Shown here: positions 11,386 through 23,286 of the stretch, piece after piece
How the letters are laid out: every line of letters starts with the position of its first letter
Position numbering within the stretch: position 1 is the first letter of the stretch
Assembly (NCBI RefSeq): GCF_905147045.1
Contig: NC_065888.1
Coordinates: 13,025,001-13,089,000, forward strand
Reading direction: 5' to 3'
DNA: 64,000 nucleotides
Source: Nymphalis io
Taxonomy: Eukaryota > Arthropoda > Insecta > Lepidoptera > Nymphalidae
Translations under genes and position numbers: made by a program
The notes under the pieces: model-generated
What the model was told of the DNA's origin: nothing
The model's database searches: none
Seen by the model: only the letters and a program-made list of their open reading frames with translations

Positions 11386-11711
11386 ATATACTTTTATCGA
11401 TATGTACGCGAAGCTTAGCTGAGTAAACATTAGTTAAAGTTAGCTGCTTTTCTTAGGCGATTTATGAAAAACCGAGCGAGGCCCATAGTATCTGAATTTA
11501 ATGGGACTACTTTTGGTGATATATGTGTTAACAGGTAAGAGTCAACACTTATTCATAATGTTATATGTGTTGTATCAGATGTTCTTTTTTTTCTATCGAA
11601 CAATATTATATGGATTACAATGTTAGCCTACAATATACATTCATGTGAAGTAGATAGAAGTTATCTAGCAATAAATGTTACTAGGTTATTAAAAAACCCA
11701 AAATATACATA

Positions 11712-11827
11712 ACCGTAACCGTAACAGCCTGTGAATGTCCCACTGCTGGGCTAAAGGCCTCCTCTCCTCTTTTTGAGGAGAAGGTTTGGAGCTTATTCCA
11801 CCACGCTGCTCCAATGCGGGTTGGTGG
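11712..11827 (-). mobile_element. Metulj-like SINE, 5'-truncated, with 12-bp target-site duplication
   Basis: Only the 3' third remains, from GGCTGTTACGG back to CCACCAACCCGCATTGG. AAAATATACATA occurs exactly at 11700-11711 and 11828-11839. Truncation therefore happened at insertion, not by later deletion. Confidence 0.92.
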
Positions 11828-11839
11828 AAAATATACATA

Positions 11840-12929
11840 TACAATACAATTTTGATACCAATGCGGAAGGTGAGAAGTTAAACAAACAAGCGAGCTATTA
11901 GGGCCGAGCGTTTGCATTGAAACGGTTATCGGGTCGTTGCTCATAAATCACAAAACCTTTTTCTATTTATTCACTTCATAATTTTCCTCGCGCTCGATTA
12001 ATATCCGGTACTACAGATTAAATGCCTGTCTTGTATCCGGCCGATAACAGATTTCCCATCAGCGACTAAAAGCGGAACTGTTACTTAAAAAAATACACGA
12101 TAAGACTTTACACGCATTACATTATTTTAGATTTTTTTTCTGATTTTAATACAAAACCAGATCTATGAGAACCAGCAGAACGTTTATACCGTTACCCTTA
12201 TAGTAGAAAACTAACATTTTACGAAGAGAATAAAACAAATATCTATGTTTTGTTGTTCTTTGGACTGTAAACATTGGTTTTATTTTGGCATTATTGCGCT
12301 GGCAAATACGAAATTAAATTCAGAATTGATAAAACGATTAAAACATAATCACGTAAGTTCGTAATTCGCCTACTTTTTGAACTTTTGTATGACTCAAGTT
12401 TCATTGCCTTCTAAAACATATACTAAAAAATAATACAATAGTCAATTATTAATTAAATGTCTACTCTCATAGTACCCTCAAAATTTATTTATTCCTGAAT
12501 AAATTTACGCCAAAATCCCTAATACCCTTACTCCTCAGTAACCCTTAAAGTCGGTGCCCAGTTAGATAAATAAATTCCGCGGCCACAATATTTTTATAAT
12601 TGTTGAATCATCAGAAATGAACGTGTATGGAAAAGGACAAGAGTATATAAGATGAAGTAAAACACGATCAACGAGCGATGACTCATTGGAATTTCCTTTT
12701 CGGAAATAATTCTGCAGCGTCATTTCTCTGGACATTGTGTAGTTTTAAAGGACAAGTGTTGGCCTTATATAGAATAGTTTTTGCTATTTATAATAAACAC
12801 ATGCCTAGAATTTAAATTTAAATAATCTTAATTTTCGGCTTTTCCTTATTTTGTGTTTGGTTAATTTTAATCAATAATTTATATTTAATTTGAAGTTGTA
12901 CATGGTAACCAACCGTACCGTATAGGAAC
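11840..12929. other. Spacer, nothing identified
   Basis: Slightly GC-richer around 12000-12090 with GATA-like motifs, and a TATATAAG near 12644. Neither supports a gene call. Confidence 0.45.
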
Positions 12930-13018
12930 AGTTTGGAGGGATCGGCTTCAAAAACCAGACCCTCAAGAAGGCTTTTACACATTATTTACAGCAGGATAAT
13001 TAACAGGCTGTTACTTAA
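12930..13018 (+). mobile_element. Metulj-like SINE, decayed 3' fragment
   Basis: CAGCAGGATAATTAACAGGCTGTTACTT preserves the SINE tail blocks in order; upstream bases are heavily changed. Confidence 0.5.
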
Positions 13019-13374
13019 CATAGTACGAACTCTTCAATTAAAATGACTAATCAACAAAATGTACGGAATTCAAAGGCCGGGAGAATGTATTTGTTTCACT
13101 ATAACTATGACGAACATTAAGTTTTTATTAAGTTTCAGTGTTACCGTAATTTAATACAGAGCCATTGAGGTCTTGTGAGGTCGTTTAATCGGAGTGTAAC
13201 CGATATCCAGTACAATGTACACTGTTTGACTGAATATTGCAACACACTATCGCATGACGGCACAACAATACCAAACAGACGCAACTTTAATTTTACGCAA
13301 AGTTAAATCAGATACATTCAAAAATGAACCGTATGTGTGCATTTTAAGAATGAGTAACGAAAATTTAGAATGTT

Positions 13375-13520
13375 TTTTTTTTGCGGAGGCCTCTGTCATT
13401 AGGGAGCGGTGTACATGACAGATTAAGGCCGTATTGTGTGTCGTATACGGGTGAAGTTGGACGGTTTCAGTCCTTTTGTAATCAGCTTCTGAGTTATCAA
13501 ATGGCTGGTTTTGAACCGTT
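13375..13520. other. GC-richer island, unidentified
   Basis: Follows a T8 run and contains GCGGAGGCCTCTGTCATTAG and TTAAGGCCGTATTGTG. It looks like a repeat remnant because of the T run and composition change, but I cannot place it. The rest of 13019-14599 shows only a short CA-rich microsatellite near 14017-14036. Confidence 0.3.
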
Positions 13521-14599
13521 TAGGTAATGTTAAATTTAAAGAAATGACATTTTTAAGTAGATGGAATAGCTTTAACAAGTTTTAAAAGTAATACCGCTCG
13601 ACGGTAACGACAAACATCATGAGGAAATTGAAATATTTTACAATTATGTATACAGTGAGTAGCTGATCCTCGGGAATTCAACCGCGTCAAATTTGTTTTC
13701 CTCCTACATCTCATAATTTATTTGCCATTAAACAACAAGCTAACCTACAACTAACAGCTACCTAAGTCAACAGACCAACACAATAATTTTCGCATTTATA
13801 GTAACTTATAACTTCACTCTGAAATATAATATGAACTTCAAATTCTTTTTTCTTAATTATACATGAACCCTTGTTTGGGCGTAATTAATTTTGTTTACAA
13901 ATCACGGATCAGGTTAAGGGACAATGCTACCAAAGGAAAAACTAAATCCTATATTAAACAAATATCAAATACTCAAAACAAAAGAAATGAACAATCTTAT
14001 CCTTGTTGTATCGTCACACACACATACACACACAAGCTGTAAAATACATGAATCAATTCTGACGCAATTCTTTTTCTTTTTTTAATAGAACCACTAAAAT
14101 AAATACATATATTTTTTATATCACAATAGTTTCTTGGTACACATAATTCTACTTACAGCCACAGCACATTACGCTGTGCCGTAGTTGTAAAAAACTCTAG
14201 TGCGATGACATTTATTTAAATATCTAGCTAACGAGTGTCTAATGCGCTTCTTAACGAGTTCATCTGCATTGCAAATTCAAGGAGCCTCATTAGAATGAGT
14301 ACTGTCTGCTGAGATGTGAAGTGCACGACTGCATCGTTACAATATTATGTTTGTAAGTAATCACAATCAAGGACACTATCCACACTACCAAGCCATATGT
14401 AAATTTTACATCGTGACTGTCTCGTCGTTTCAGTTAGTTTGTAAGGTTGCAGAACCTGATGTCCTGAAAAATTATTGAGTTTTTCTGTCAAGAAATTTTC
14501 AGTAATATCTTCTACGCTATTCTACATTGGGAATAGCTGTCTTGGTCTGAATTTCTCAGGATCATCATAGTTGCGAAACATTATTTATTTAAATTTCAT

Positions 14600-14625
14600 G
14601 GCACATAATGTCAAAATTATGTGCC
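14600..14625. repeat. Perfect 10-bp inverted repeat
   Basis: GGCACATAAT and ATTATGTGCC flank a 6-base spacer. A 14-bp palindrome CTCATTAGAATGAG lies 310 bases upstream in a mixed-composition patch (14180-14420). Possibly regulatory; no direct evidence. Confidence 0.7.
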
Positions 14626-15564
14626 GTTCGATCAGAAGAATGACATTAGAGTAACAGAGAATAAAATTTATAAGAAAAAAAGGCATAAAGAAGACGGCTT
14701 AGGAGATCTTTCACAGTCGAGTTAGTGCAGTCAAAGTATGATAAAAACTAAAACTATCGTATAAGTTTATTTATAAAAATATAGTAATAAATTACACATC
14801 TGAACATTCCATAATACACGTAAATTAATAAAACTTCCTTCGGTAGCAAAACACAATTTATAGATAGAAACAAAGGACGAAGTTTCTTTCCATCCAAGTT
14901 TTATATATATAATGTAACTTCATAATAACATATGTACTACTAGGTGTATCTAGCAACTAAATTTGAAACCAATTTCTCCAAAATGATTTTGAAATTATGC
15001 AAACACATTTGATGCGGGTTAAAGTTTGTTATTTTGCAGTACAATACGGTTTTCCGTATTGTCGTAAGCGTCAACACATTAGAAAAGTTAATATAAAATT
15101 TTGGTTAATAATAATGATTTATTGAGTTTGATATTGTGAATTGAGCGTAATGAACTCAATTCCATTACATCAAGGTTATTTCGACTTTTACGAGAGCACA
15201 ATAGTTGACATTGGACTGAGGGAAATGACAGTCGTACAGAAATTAATCACCGTCTTATCCTTGAAATGATGCGAACTAAGTCTTCCTACAGAGTAGGTAA
15301 TATATTTTTTAATGCTACGAATTTACAATAATGTCCAAGACAGTCATTGTTTTATAAGTAATGTACATATTCACTTCAATTAAACTTAAATGTAAAAATT
15401 GACATCAATTTTAATAATAAAATATTTCAAATATTACGAGCATTTCTACTTTATGAATTATCGTACCTTAATCACTAAATATTCAAGACATTTGCTTGAA
15501 TGGTGCAAGAGAGATAGCTGCTATTGTGCGGCGGTGAAGTGGGAACAAAATTTAATTTCGAAAA

Positions 15565-15584
15565 CTCGATATGGGCATATCGAG
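15565..15584. repeat. Palindrome with 9-bp arms
   Basis: CTCGATATG and CATATCGAG flank GG. It lies in a GC-richer patch (15490-15600) that is open on the plus strand for about 40 codons. The core resembles a doubled TATCGA site. Confidence 0.6.
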
Positions 15585-16334
15585 CTGGGGCAGTATACTC
15601 TTAAAATAACCTTTATGCAAATCTACTATTGTGTTTGTTCACTTTTTTTCCCCTAATGTAGATAGTTACATTTTGTGTTTGTTGCATAAAAGATATAACT
15701 AATATGATCGACTTCAATTGACAAATGTAATTTCGACTGGCAAGATCTTGACGGGCAGGCTGTAACAGTTTCCCGTGACATAAGAGACTTGGCCTATTAA
15801 CAGTAGAATTGTAAACGAGACGTAATACAAAATCGTTTGAATAAGGAACGTTTTGTAAGCTTCGAAGTCGCATATATGTGATGTATAGGAATGATTTTAA
15901 AAGCTTATAACTCGTAACTCGGAAACAATTGATTACTGACCAAAAATACAATACAATAAAGTTTCGTTAATATAGGAATCGGTCGCAAGTCATTTCAATC
16001 TTTTGTTTCACTTAAAACATATGTAGGTAGTGTATTTGCCAAATATACCTAACTGGCCATTTACTGTTACAATAAGAGTTAAAATAGATCATTGAACTCT
16101 TGACAGTTAAAGCTTTACCAATACTGTCTAATATAATGTGTATAGAAATGAATTATGTTTACAAGTTTTAATAATATTATGAAAATATTGGAATTTACAT
16201 TAATAAAAGTAGTTTCAATTACGAATTTATTTTTATTTAATTTATCGAAATTGCCTAAGGTTATAAACATATGTCCAAAAAACCCAAATATAAAACCTCT
16301 TTTGGCTTTAATGCCTGTATAACAAAGCCAATAT
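15585..16334. other. Spacer, no supported gene
   Basis: A 112-codon minus-strand open frame (15613-15951) starts at TTG, has no recognisable domain and runs through AT-rich sequence. I do not call it a gene. Confidence 0.4.
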
Positions 16335-16600
16335 GAAAAAAAAAATCTATGTCCATGCGTGCTATGCGTATTCCGAGCAACGGTACCGAGACCAGACCGG
16401 TATAAATATTTGTTTTACCAATACAAATGTCGGCTGTGGCAAACGAACTCGTGACCTTATGTGAATACATTGTAGGAGATTGCATCCGTCCCACTGAGGA
16501 AGGTAGGGTAATGTCCCGACAAAATGCCAAGTTAGTGTGTTCGAGAATATAGGGCACTGTAAATGCCCTGACAAATGTACAGACAGAGTTTTTGTCTGTT
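16335..16600. other. GC-richer island, probable old repeat
   Basis: Contains GTCGGCTGTGGCAAACGAAC, GATTGCATCCGTCCCACTGA and GTCCCGACAAAATGCCAAG. I have the impression of having seen these blocks in other lepidopteran intergenic DNA, but cannot name the family. The overlapping minus-strand frames of 70 and 98 codons are not supported as genes. Confidence 0.35.
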
Positions 16601-16860
16601 TATGTAGAATATTGTTTGAAAAATTAATAACATCACAAGAATTAATACATATTAATACAAAAAACCTTTTTTAAAAAACAAGCTTTAATTAAAATGCGCT
16701 AAAAAGTAAAAAAATAAACTTTTACATTAAAACTTTTACTATTAACTTATAAAGTCATTACACAATTAATATGATGTAAAAGATTGTCGCGTTAATATAC
16801 TTTTTATGTACATATATGTCTTTTCGTCATTACGCATTGATTAATAAATAGAGAGAAGTA

Positions 16861-16970
16861 GATGTTTTAATTGAAATTATTCAATTAAAACATCAAAACA
16901 GCAAAATCGCATGTTATGCGATGTTTATAATTAAAAGTCTATTTTCAAAACAATTAGATTGTTTTGAAAA
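16861..16970. repeat. Cluster of three consecutive perfect inverted repeats
   Basis: Arms of 15 bp (16861-16875 with 16880-16894, 4-base spacer), 7 bp (16906-16912 with 16916-16922, 3-base spacer) and 13 bp (16942-16954 with 16958-16970, 3-base spacer). All three are exact and lie within 110 bases. A fourth, imperfect palindrome follows at 17247-17268. No transposon ends were recognised. Confidence 0.85.
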
Positions 16971-17246
16971 TTCAAAACAACTTCAGATCTCCTGATTTAG
17001 TCACCGTTTTAGCGCATTGGTTATTCAATGACAAATGAAGTCGTAATAACATAAGACAATAACAAAAACATAACACCCAGTACATAAATAGCTTGCTAGT
17101 AGGTGTTGATATTTTATGAGATATTATTTATTAAGAACATACTATAAATGTTCACCTGATGGAACTTATTTGAATAAAAAACTTTAAATTAAGCTAGAAT
17201 AATATGAACGAAATTTGAGTTCTTAAATTGTAACAAAACTTACAAA

Positions 17247-17268
17247 CACGGTACATATATGTACTGTG
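17247..17268. repeat. Near-perfect 22-bp palindrome
   Basis: CACGGTACATATATGTACTGTG has one mismatched pair. The rest of 16971-17865 is AT-rich with a TTTA microsatellite near 17614-17630 and nothing else identified. Confidence 0.6.
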
Positions 17269-17865
17269 TTGTTATTATAATTAGGTTTTAACTAATTACA
17301 ATTATCACAATATGAAACCTCAAAATAATTTGTTATAATTATTGATGTAAACCAATAAAAGAACTATATCTTTAAATCTAAAAAGGGACGTACATCTACT
17401 GAGCCACTCCTATTCTGGGCCGTAAGTTAAACATCAAAATAAAGTTTTCATTCTACTCGGCTGTTTGTGTGTTCTACAAAAGTTTTTCTGTCATTTTTAA
17501 TGTTTAAGCTTTTCAATACATAATCTTTAAATGAAAATTATCGTTTGCTACTACATTTATTTGGGGTCGAATGCTCCAATTATTAAAATCTTTAGTGATA
17601 GTGTGAATCATCTTTATTTATTTATTTATTTGTAAAGCAAAAAAGCATTGAAATAATGAATTTATAAAACAATAATAGTATATCTAATATGCAGGTCAAG
17701 TACCAGATTCAATCTAATCAAATTAAAAGTAAAAAAAAATCATCAATAATTTTTAATAATGTCAAAATGACAACTTTTTTAAGCTCCCTTTTGCCAGAAT
17801 CATATATAACACACTTCTTGTAAAATTGTACATTAATTCTTCTTCATTTCATGTACATATCGCGA

Positions 17866-18012
17866 TTTACTGTTTCATTCCAGCTTGTCTGTCAAGGGAG
17901 CTACTTTTGAACTTCCTCTTACGTACTCATTTCTTAATCTATCCATTTACGTCACTCCGCTATCTATCTCAACATTCTCATCTCGGCGGAATACATTCGC
18001 TTTTCATCCATT
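17866..18012 (-). mobile_element. Old RTE-type LINE remnant (3' coding region)
   Basis: On the minus strand it reads AEMRMLR, then GVT, a stop, and MDRLRNEYVRGSSKVAPLTD, the conserved stretch between reverse transcriptase and C-terminus in RTE-type LINEs. Stops and frameshifts show it is dead. It is much older than the copies at 11.2, 21.3 and 50.2 kb. Confidence 0.7.
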
Positions 18013-18479
18013 AAAAGAACAAAAAAGAAAATATAATTAATTCAAAGCATTTCATATTCGGAACGTTCCGACCACGCTGAAAATAAAAAAAAACAATTTG
18101 ACATGCATGGTTGAGAATAAAAAAGCAAAAAATTCGATTAACTCTGTTGGCGATAAGGCATGCACCTTATCTGCGCGGTAAGTATTTTATTGTTTATTAC
18201 AAAATCCATCCCAATTCAAATATAAATAATAACTATGAAATCAATTCGATCGATATTTTATACGCTTAGGAATCAATTTTATTTTTTGTGTACATTTTTG
18301 CATAATATTATGAAATCGACTATCTCGAGTTGTATGTTAATTGACATGAAATCTTATATAGCGGATATTATTCATATAGTCAAAAAACCAGTTCCACAAT
18401 TTGTATGCGTTTTTGAAACGGTTTTCTTAATACATCTATTGTTACTTTAAATCATCAAATAAGTCAAATTTTGGTACTG

Positions 18480-18570
18480 TAATAAATATTATAAATACGA
18501 AAGTTTGTTTGTAAATACTCGTAAATATATCTTACGTAATCATGCTTGAACGCTTCGATGGATTCTTATT
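18480..18570 (+). repeat. Dispersed ATTATAAATGCGAAAGT-type repeat, 5' piece
   Basis: ATATTATAAATACGAAAGTTTG is the typical start; ATGCTTGAACGCTTCGATGG may be the diverged second block. Flanking 18013-19304 holds only AT-rich open frames of 65-72 codons with no family resemblance. Confidence 0.4.
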
Positions 18571-19304
18571 AAAAGAAATCAAGTATTAAACATAACCATG
18601 TACGGGAAAAGATTCATTTGTTCAATTTAAAAAAAAAGTTAATTATAATTTAAACTATCATTTAAATCATTTGTTATGATTTAACTTACACACAACGGAC
18701 TGTAATTTATAATGTTCAAATAAATAATTAATACGTTTTGTAATCGTAAAGTATACAATTACAAAATGCTATCGGAGACATAATCTTATGTGTCGTTTCG
18801 CAAAAAACGTTCATAATTTATTCACATTTAAGAATATACTATAACATCTTTAAACATGTCGGGTTTTACGTGCGTGCCAAATCAAATAGGCATTCTCGCG
18901 TTAAAATAAAACACTCCATTTCTCAGCCTATGTTTGGCTTCGATTCAAATCACGCATTCGCAATGTCAATGACACTCAAAGAACTGTATGCAATTAATTC
19001 TAGAATACTCAATTCAGTTAAATTAAACGATTACGGTAAATTATACAATTGTCCGTACAACGCCTAGTGTTTTGTACGTGAAATGTACAAGAAAAAAAAA
19101 CACTTTTTTGTAGCTGTTTTTAAATGTAAAAATAAACTTTTTCGGCTCGCAAATGACGAAAGAGGTATTGTTTATACCGATATATGTAAAAAATACAAGA
19201 CGAATTTAGACCAGTGGCCTAATTACGGTGCCGTCGTTACGTCGTCTATGCGGTTAATCGACTACAACTCATATAGGATATATTTTTTTAATTTAAAATA
19301 GTTT

Positions 19305-19412
19305 GGCAGACTAGCAAATGGGCCATCTGATGGTAAGTGGTCACCATCAAACTAGGATATATTAACCATACCTTACATCGGAGTTAAGATATTATGTTTC
19401 TTGTGCCTTTAG
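19305..19412 (-). mobile_element. SINE-B 3' fragment
   Basis: GGCCATCTGATGGTAAGTGG then TTAAGATATTATGTTTCTTG, with the middle deleted. Poly-A end missing. Confidence 0.7.
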
Positions 19413-19768
19413 ATAGAATTAAAACTTTAAAGAGAACTGTGATAGCCGACTCTCAAATAATTCGACGTTAACATTATTAATTTGATTGATTCCCAGATAA
19501 TGGGTCGAAACATGTTGACTGTTGGTTGGAATGAACAAAAGAAATGTTTTAGCCTAAATTTAAACAATGGTGTTTTCAAAGATTAATCACGGACAATACA
19601 ACTCTTTTCAAATAGACTATAACTTTATGCACTACATCTTCAACTTGAAGCCTGTTTAATGCTTTAAAAGGTTGATTTTTTTTAAGATCTAGTATTATAC
19701 GATGGCATATTCAACGCGAAATTATACTAGTACTATAACATGTGTGAAATATTTAAAATATCGTTAGG

Positions 19769-19790
19769 TTATATTTGATATCAAATATAA
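19769..19790. repeat. Perfect 22-bp AT-rich palindrome
   Basis: Reads identically on both strands around a central GATATC. Just downstream, 19796-19850 ends like the dispersed repeat family (TAGCGACGTACATAG, GAAGCTAGT). Otherwise 19413-20499 shows nothing. Confidence 0.7.
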
Positions 19791-20499
19791 TAAACACTTT
19801 GGTTTTTGCCTAGCGACGTACATAGATGGGTAGAAGCTAGTCACGTTTATAAACGCCATAAATATAATGTTACAATTAAATAACTAATTTCAAATTACTT
19901 TTAATAAGTCTTAAAATAAGTACCTATAACAGATTAGTCTATTTTTTTAAATGGTGGAATTAACCTTTGTTGTTAAATCGGCATGTTGCAAATAAAACTA
20001 TATAAGTCAATAATTAAAAGAAAAAAAATGCCTGCTTTATGAACACAACCAAGTAGAATAATTTTTATGAGGACGATATTGGAAAAAATAACATTTTAAT
20101 TAAATATCGTCAGAAACCCTTAATAGAACGAATATATTATTTAATGAAGAGAATCGTTTTTGCAAATTATTTTTATCTTAATATATCAGATGTGATACAT
20201 TTTTTCTGTTGTTATGTTTTAATAAATGAATATTTACAAGATCCCAATTTACATATAACCTAAGGCAAGACGTATCTCCTATTAAAATAAAATGTACGTA
20301 TAATCGTGATAAAGGTAACCATTTGTTTTTAAATTTTAGAAATGATTTATCTAAATTTATATTTTACTATGATTCGTCAACTCGCATCTTTTGGGGTTAG
20401 ATACTTTTGTTTTTTTTTATGTAAGAGTAAAGTGACTACGAGAAATAAATACACACATCAAACCTTTTGTCATCATCTCAATAAATAAAATTTAATGTT

Positions 20500-20690
20500 T
20501 TCCTTCTATGCGTTACTCAACCGATTGTGATAAAACTTTAGCGAGTTATTTTCAGAGAAGGTACAAGGCACAAAAAATTAATGTATGTATTGAAGTGATG
20601 TACTTCAATATAATCGTATTGAATCTTTTTATGCACATTTATTCTACCCTTGCGAAGCCGGGGTACGTAACTAGTTTATGCAATAAAAAT
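20500..20690 (+). repeat. Dispersed ATTATAAATGCGAAAGT-type repeat, 3' part
   Basis: TTACTCAACCGATTGTGATAA is followed by a diverged middle and then TTGCGAAGCCGGGGTACG and CTAGT, the characteristic end. The 61-codon frame within it is not a gene. Confidence 0.5.
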
Positions 20691-20818
20691 TGACAAATAG
20701 AGGATATGAGTGCAAAACGGTGTATTCCTTCCGGAGGGAACGAGTTGTGAGGAAGCTTCAATAAAGCAAACATTATGTGATCCTTAAAATCAATTCACAC
20801 TTTATACCGTAAACGTAC

Positions 20819-20994
20819 TGGTGCTAGGGTTTTGTGCAAGCTCATCTGGGTAGGTACCACCCACCAATCAGATATTAGATATTTTACTGCAAAACAGCAC
20901 TACTTGTTATTGTTACGTTCTGGTTTGAAGGGTGAGTGAGCCAGTGTAATTACAGGCACTAGGGACAGATCATCTTAGTTCCCAAGGTTGGTGG
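20819..20994 (+). mobile_element. SINE-B, 3' half lost
   Basis: Clear from GGTGCTAGGGTTTTGTGCAA to TCCCAAGGTTGGTGG, then abrupt loss. A small GATATTA duplication lies near 20869. Confidence 0.85.
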
Positions 20995-21248
20995 TTATAT
21001 AAACGTTAACTTACATTAAGTACCTTATTGTACACAAGAAACAGCATATAAAATAAGTAATTTTTACAATTTCCACTCTTTTAAAATAAAACAGATTTAT
21101 TGAAGCATGTGATTATTTATCGCACACGCACTTGCGAACATAGACACACATACATAACGCTACACGAACCTTGTTACCTACATGGTAGGTGTACTTGTTT
21201 AATTAAAAATTAACTAGTATACGTGTTTAAAAAAACGAGGAGAATATA

Positions 21249-21423
21249 TCAATCAATCAATCAACAGCCAATCGTTGTCCACTGCTGAACATAGGCCTCT
21301 CCCAAGGTGCGCCAAAGCTCCCTGTCCTCCGCCTTCCGCATCCAGTTGGTGCCCGCCACCTTCTTAAGGTCGTCGGTCCACCTGGCTGGAGGGCGCCCTA
21401 CGCTGCGCTTGCCGATTCGCGGT
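21249..21423 (-). mobile_element. RTE LINE, 5'-truncated young copy with target-site duplication
   Basis: On the minus strand it matches 53092-53246 of the full-length RTE with no difference that I can see, then ends in TTGATTGATTGATTGA. AGGAGAATATA is repeated exactly at 21238-21248 and 21424-21434. A recent insertion by the same subfamily as the 50-kb element. Confidence 0.93.
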
Positions 21424-21869
21424 AGGAGAATATAAATAATTGAAATAGTAAAGATCGAACGTTCACAACTCGGAATGTCACTCGTAGACGAACTAGACAG
21501 GTTTCGACAAAAATAAAACTTAACATTTTATCAAGTCACTTTTTTTTAAATAAAACTTATTAAAAATAAAACAACTGCTTAATATTTTTTTAGAAAACAA
21601 TAACGTACAATTATATGGTTTTTATATACGTACGTACAAAAACACGTATGTAATAAAGTTATAAAATATAATCGTAATTAGAATTATCTTATCTGTATAA
21701 ATGATTAGCAATTAATATCATATTAATCTATAATTATTACTTTAAAAAATATATTCAAAGTAACTTAATAAAAAGACCGCATATTATTAAATATTTGAAT
21801 TCCGTTTATATTTTTTTATTGAAATATATTTTTTTTTCATTTTAGTGTTGAATAAGTGAGTAATTACAC

Positions 21870-22164
21870 TGGTGGTAGGGCTTTGTGCAAGCTCGTCTGG
21901 GTAGGTACCACCCACTCATCAGATATTCTACCGCAAAACAGCAATACTTGGTATTGTTGTGTTCCGGTTTGAAGGGTGAGTGAGCCAGTGTAATTACAGG
22001 CACAAGGGACATAAAATCTTAGTTCCCAAGGTTGGTGGCGCATTGGATATGTAAGCGATGGTTGACATTTCTTACAATGCTAATGTCTAAGAGCGTTGGT
22101 GACCACTTACCATCAGGTGGCCCATATGCTCGTCCGCCTTCCTATTCTATAAAAAAAAAAAAAA
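21870..22164 (+). mobile_element. SINE-B, full length
   Basis: The best complete plus-strand copy, from GGTGGTAGGGCTTTGTGCAA to CCTATTCTATAAAAAAAAAA. An imperfect target-site duplication is visible (AGTAATTACACT before, AGTAATAACAGT after, 10 of 12). Confidence 0.92.
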
Positions 22165-22544
22165 GTAATAACAGTTTTATATTAAATAAGGATACTTAAA
22201 TTTAAGCGCGCTGCTCAAATGAGACAGAAATGTTTGAAGGTAATTTTTTATGATTCTTATAATATTATGTATTGCTTATAAAATATATATTTGCGACTGT
22301 AAAAGGAGTTCATAAGATCCAGTGAAAAATGAAATATCTTTTTAAGTGTTCAAGAGTTTCACAGTATCTCCACATGGTATGACAGGCACTTTTTTGATAA
22401 AGATTCAGAAGGGTAAAAAATTTGGAATTTTTTGAGAAGTATTAGTAAGTTTTATTTTTACATTAAAAAAATGATTCTTATTACTTATTTAGTAAGATTG
22501 TTTTCTTTGGCCACAACTCGAGTGTTTATCAAATAAATTTTGTA

Positions 22545-22720
22545 AGTTTGAGTACACTGGCTGTTCAAACGGTATATCCTTTCGAGCAGCCAGTCCTTCA
22601 CCACAGCCGCGAGTTATTTATCGAGAAGGTAACTCCTTAAATGCCAATACCTGCAAAGGGCATTAACAGACCAGTGGCCTTCGTCTTCCGCAATCCTAAC
22701 ATTTATATACCAACCACAAC
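22545..22720 (-). repeat. GC-richer island, probable dispersed lepidopteran repeat
   Basis: Minus strand contains GAAGACGAAGGCCACTGGTC, then GGCATTTAAGGAGTTACC and GGTGAAGGACTGGCTGCTCG. I believe these blocks recur in other lepidopteran intergenic DNA; class unknown. The plus strand is also open (38 codons from EYTGC) with a donor-like GAAG/GTAACT, so a host exon is a less likely alternative. Flanks 22165-22544 and 22721-23110 show nothing except a short tandem duplication near 22810-22870. Confidence 0.4.
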
Positions 22721-23110
22721 AGCATTTATTCTTTACTTAAGTAAACCTAATAATGATTAAATTTATTTTATTTTCCGGCGTATTACAAGCATCAAACAAA
22801 TCTAAGAAATTAATATGATTAAAATATTATATTAAAATATTAAATTAATATGATTAAAATCTTATATAAAGAGTAAAAATTAAACCTATTATCAAAATGC
22901 TGGTCTTTATACCGTTTATCATTTACAAATTGAAATCTATCTAGAATCTAGACACAAAAGACTTGACGTGTTAAACTAACGTCATTATGACTCAATCTAT
23001 TTAAAACATAGATCCGCGTCTGGTATAATAATAATAATCATAATCTTTACAATTATATAAAATGGTATCTCCTGTCTGACTGTAAGTGAGACATAGACAT
23101 TTGAACATTT

Positions 23111-23286
23111 ATAAAATAGGTTGGCAGATAGAAAGAAAAAACCTTGGCAACTAAGATGTTATGTCTTGTAGTTACACTGGCTTACTCACCCTTTAAACCG
23201 AAACACAACAATACTAAGTATTACTGTTTGGCGGTAAAATACGTGATGACTAGGTGTTACCTACCCAGACGGGCTTGCATAAATTC
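23111..23286 (-). mobile_element. SINE-B with internal deletion
   Basis: AATAGGTTGGCAGA is joined directly to CCTTGGCAACTAAGATG, losing about 100 internal bases; then it continues to CAGACGGGCTTGCATAAA. The 96-codon frame across it is accidental. Confidence 0.8.

Noticed and set aside
14017..14036. CA microsatellite as a possible Z-DNA or regulatory feature
   Set aside because: Too short and interrupted to support more than an ordinary simple repeat.
15613..15951. 112-codon minus-strand open frame
   Set aside because: Starts at TTG, spans AT-rich sequence, no domain or splice support. Frames of this size occur by chance in 64 kb.
16261..16557. 98-codon minus-strand open frame
   Set aside because: Half of it lies in AT-rich flank and the GC-richer part looks like a repeat remnant with several open frames.
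18870..19301. Two adjacent forward frames of 65 and 72 codons
   Set aside because: Lysine-, asparagine- and tyrosine-rich composition follows base content; no start context or family resemblance.
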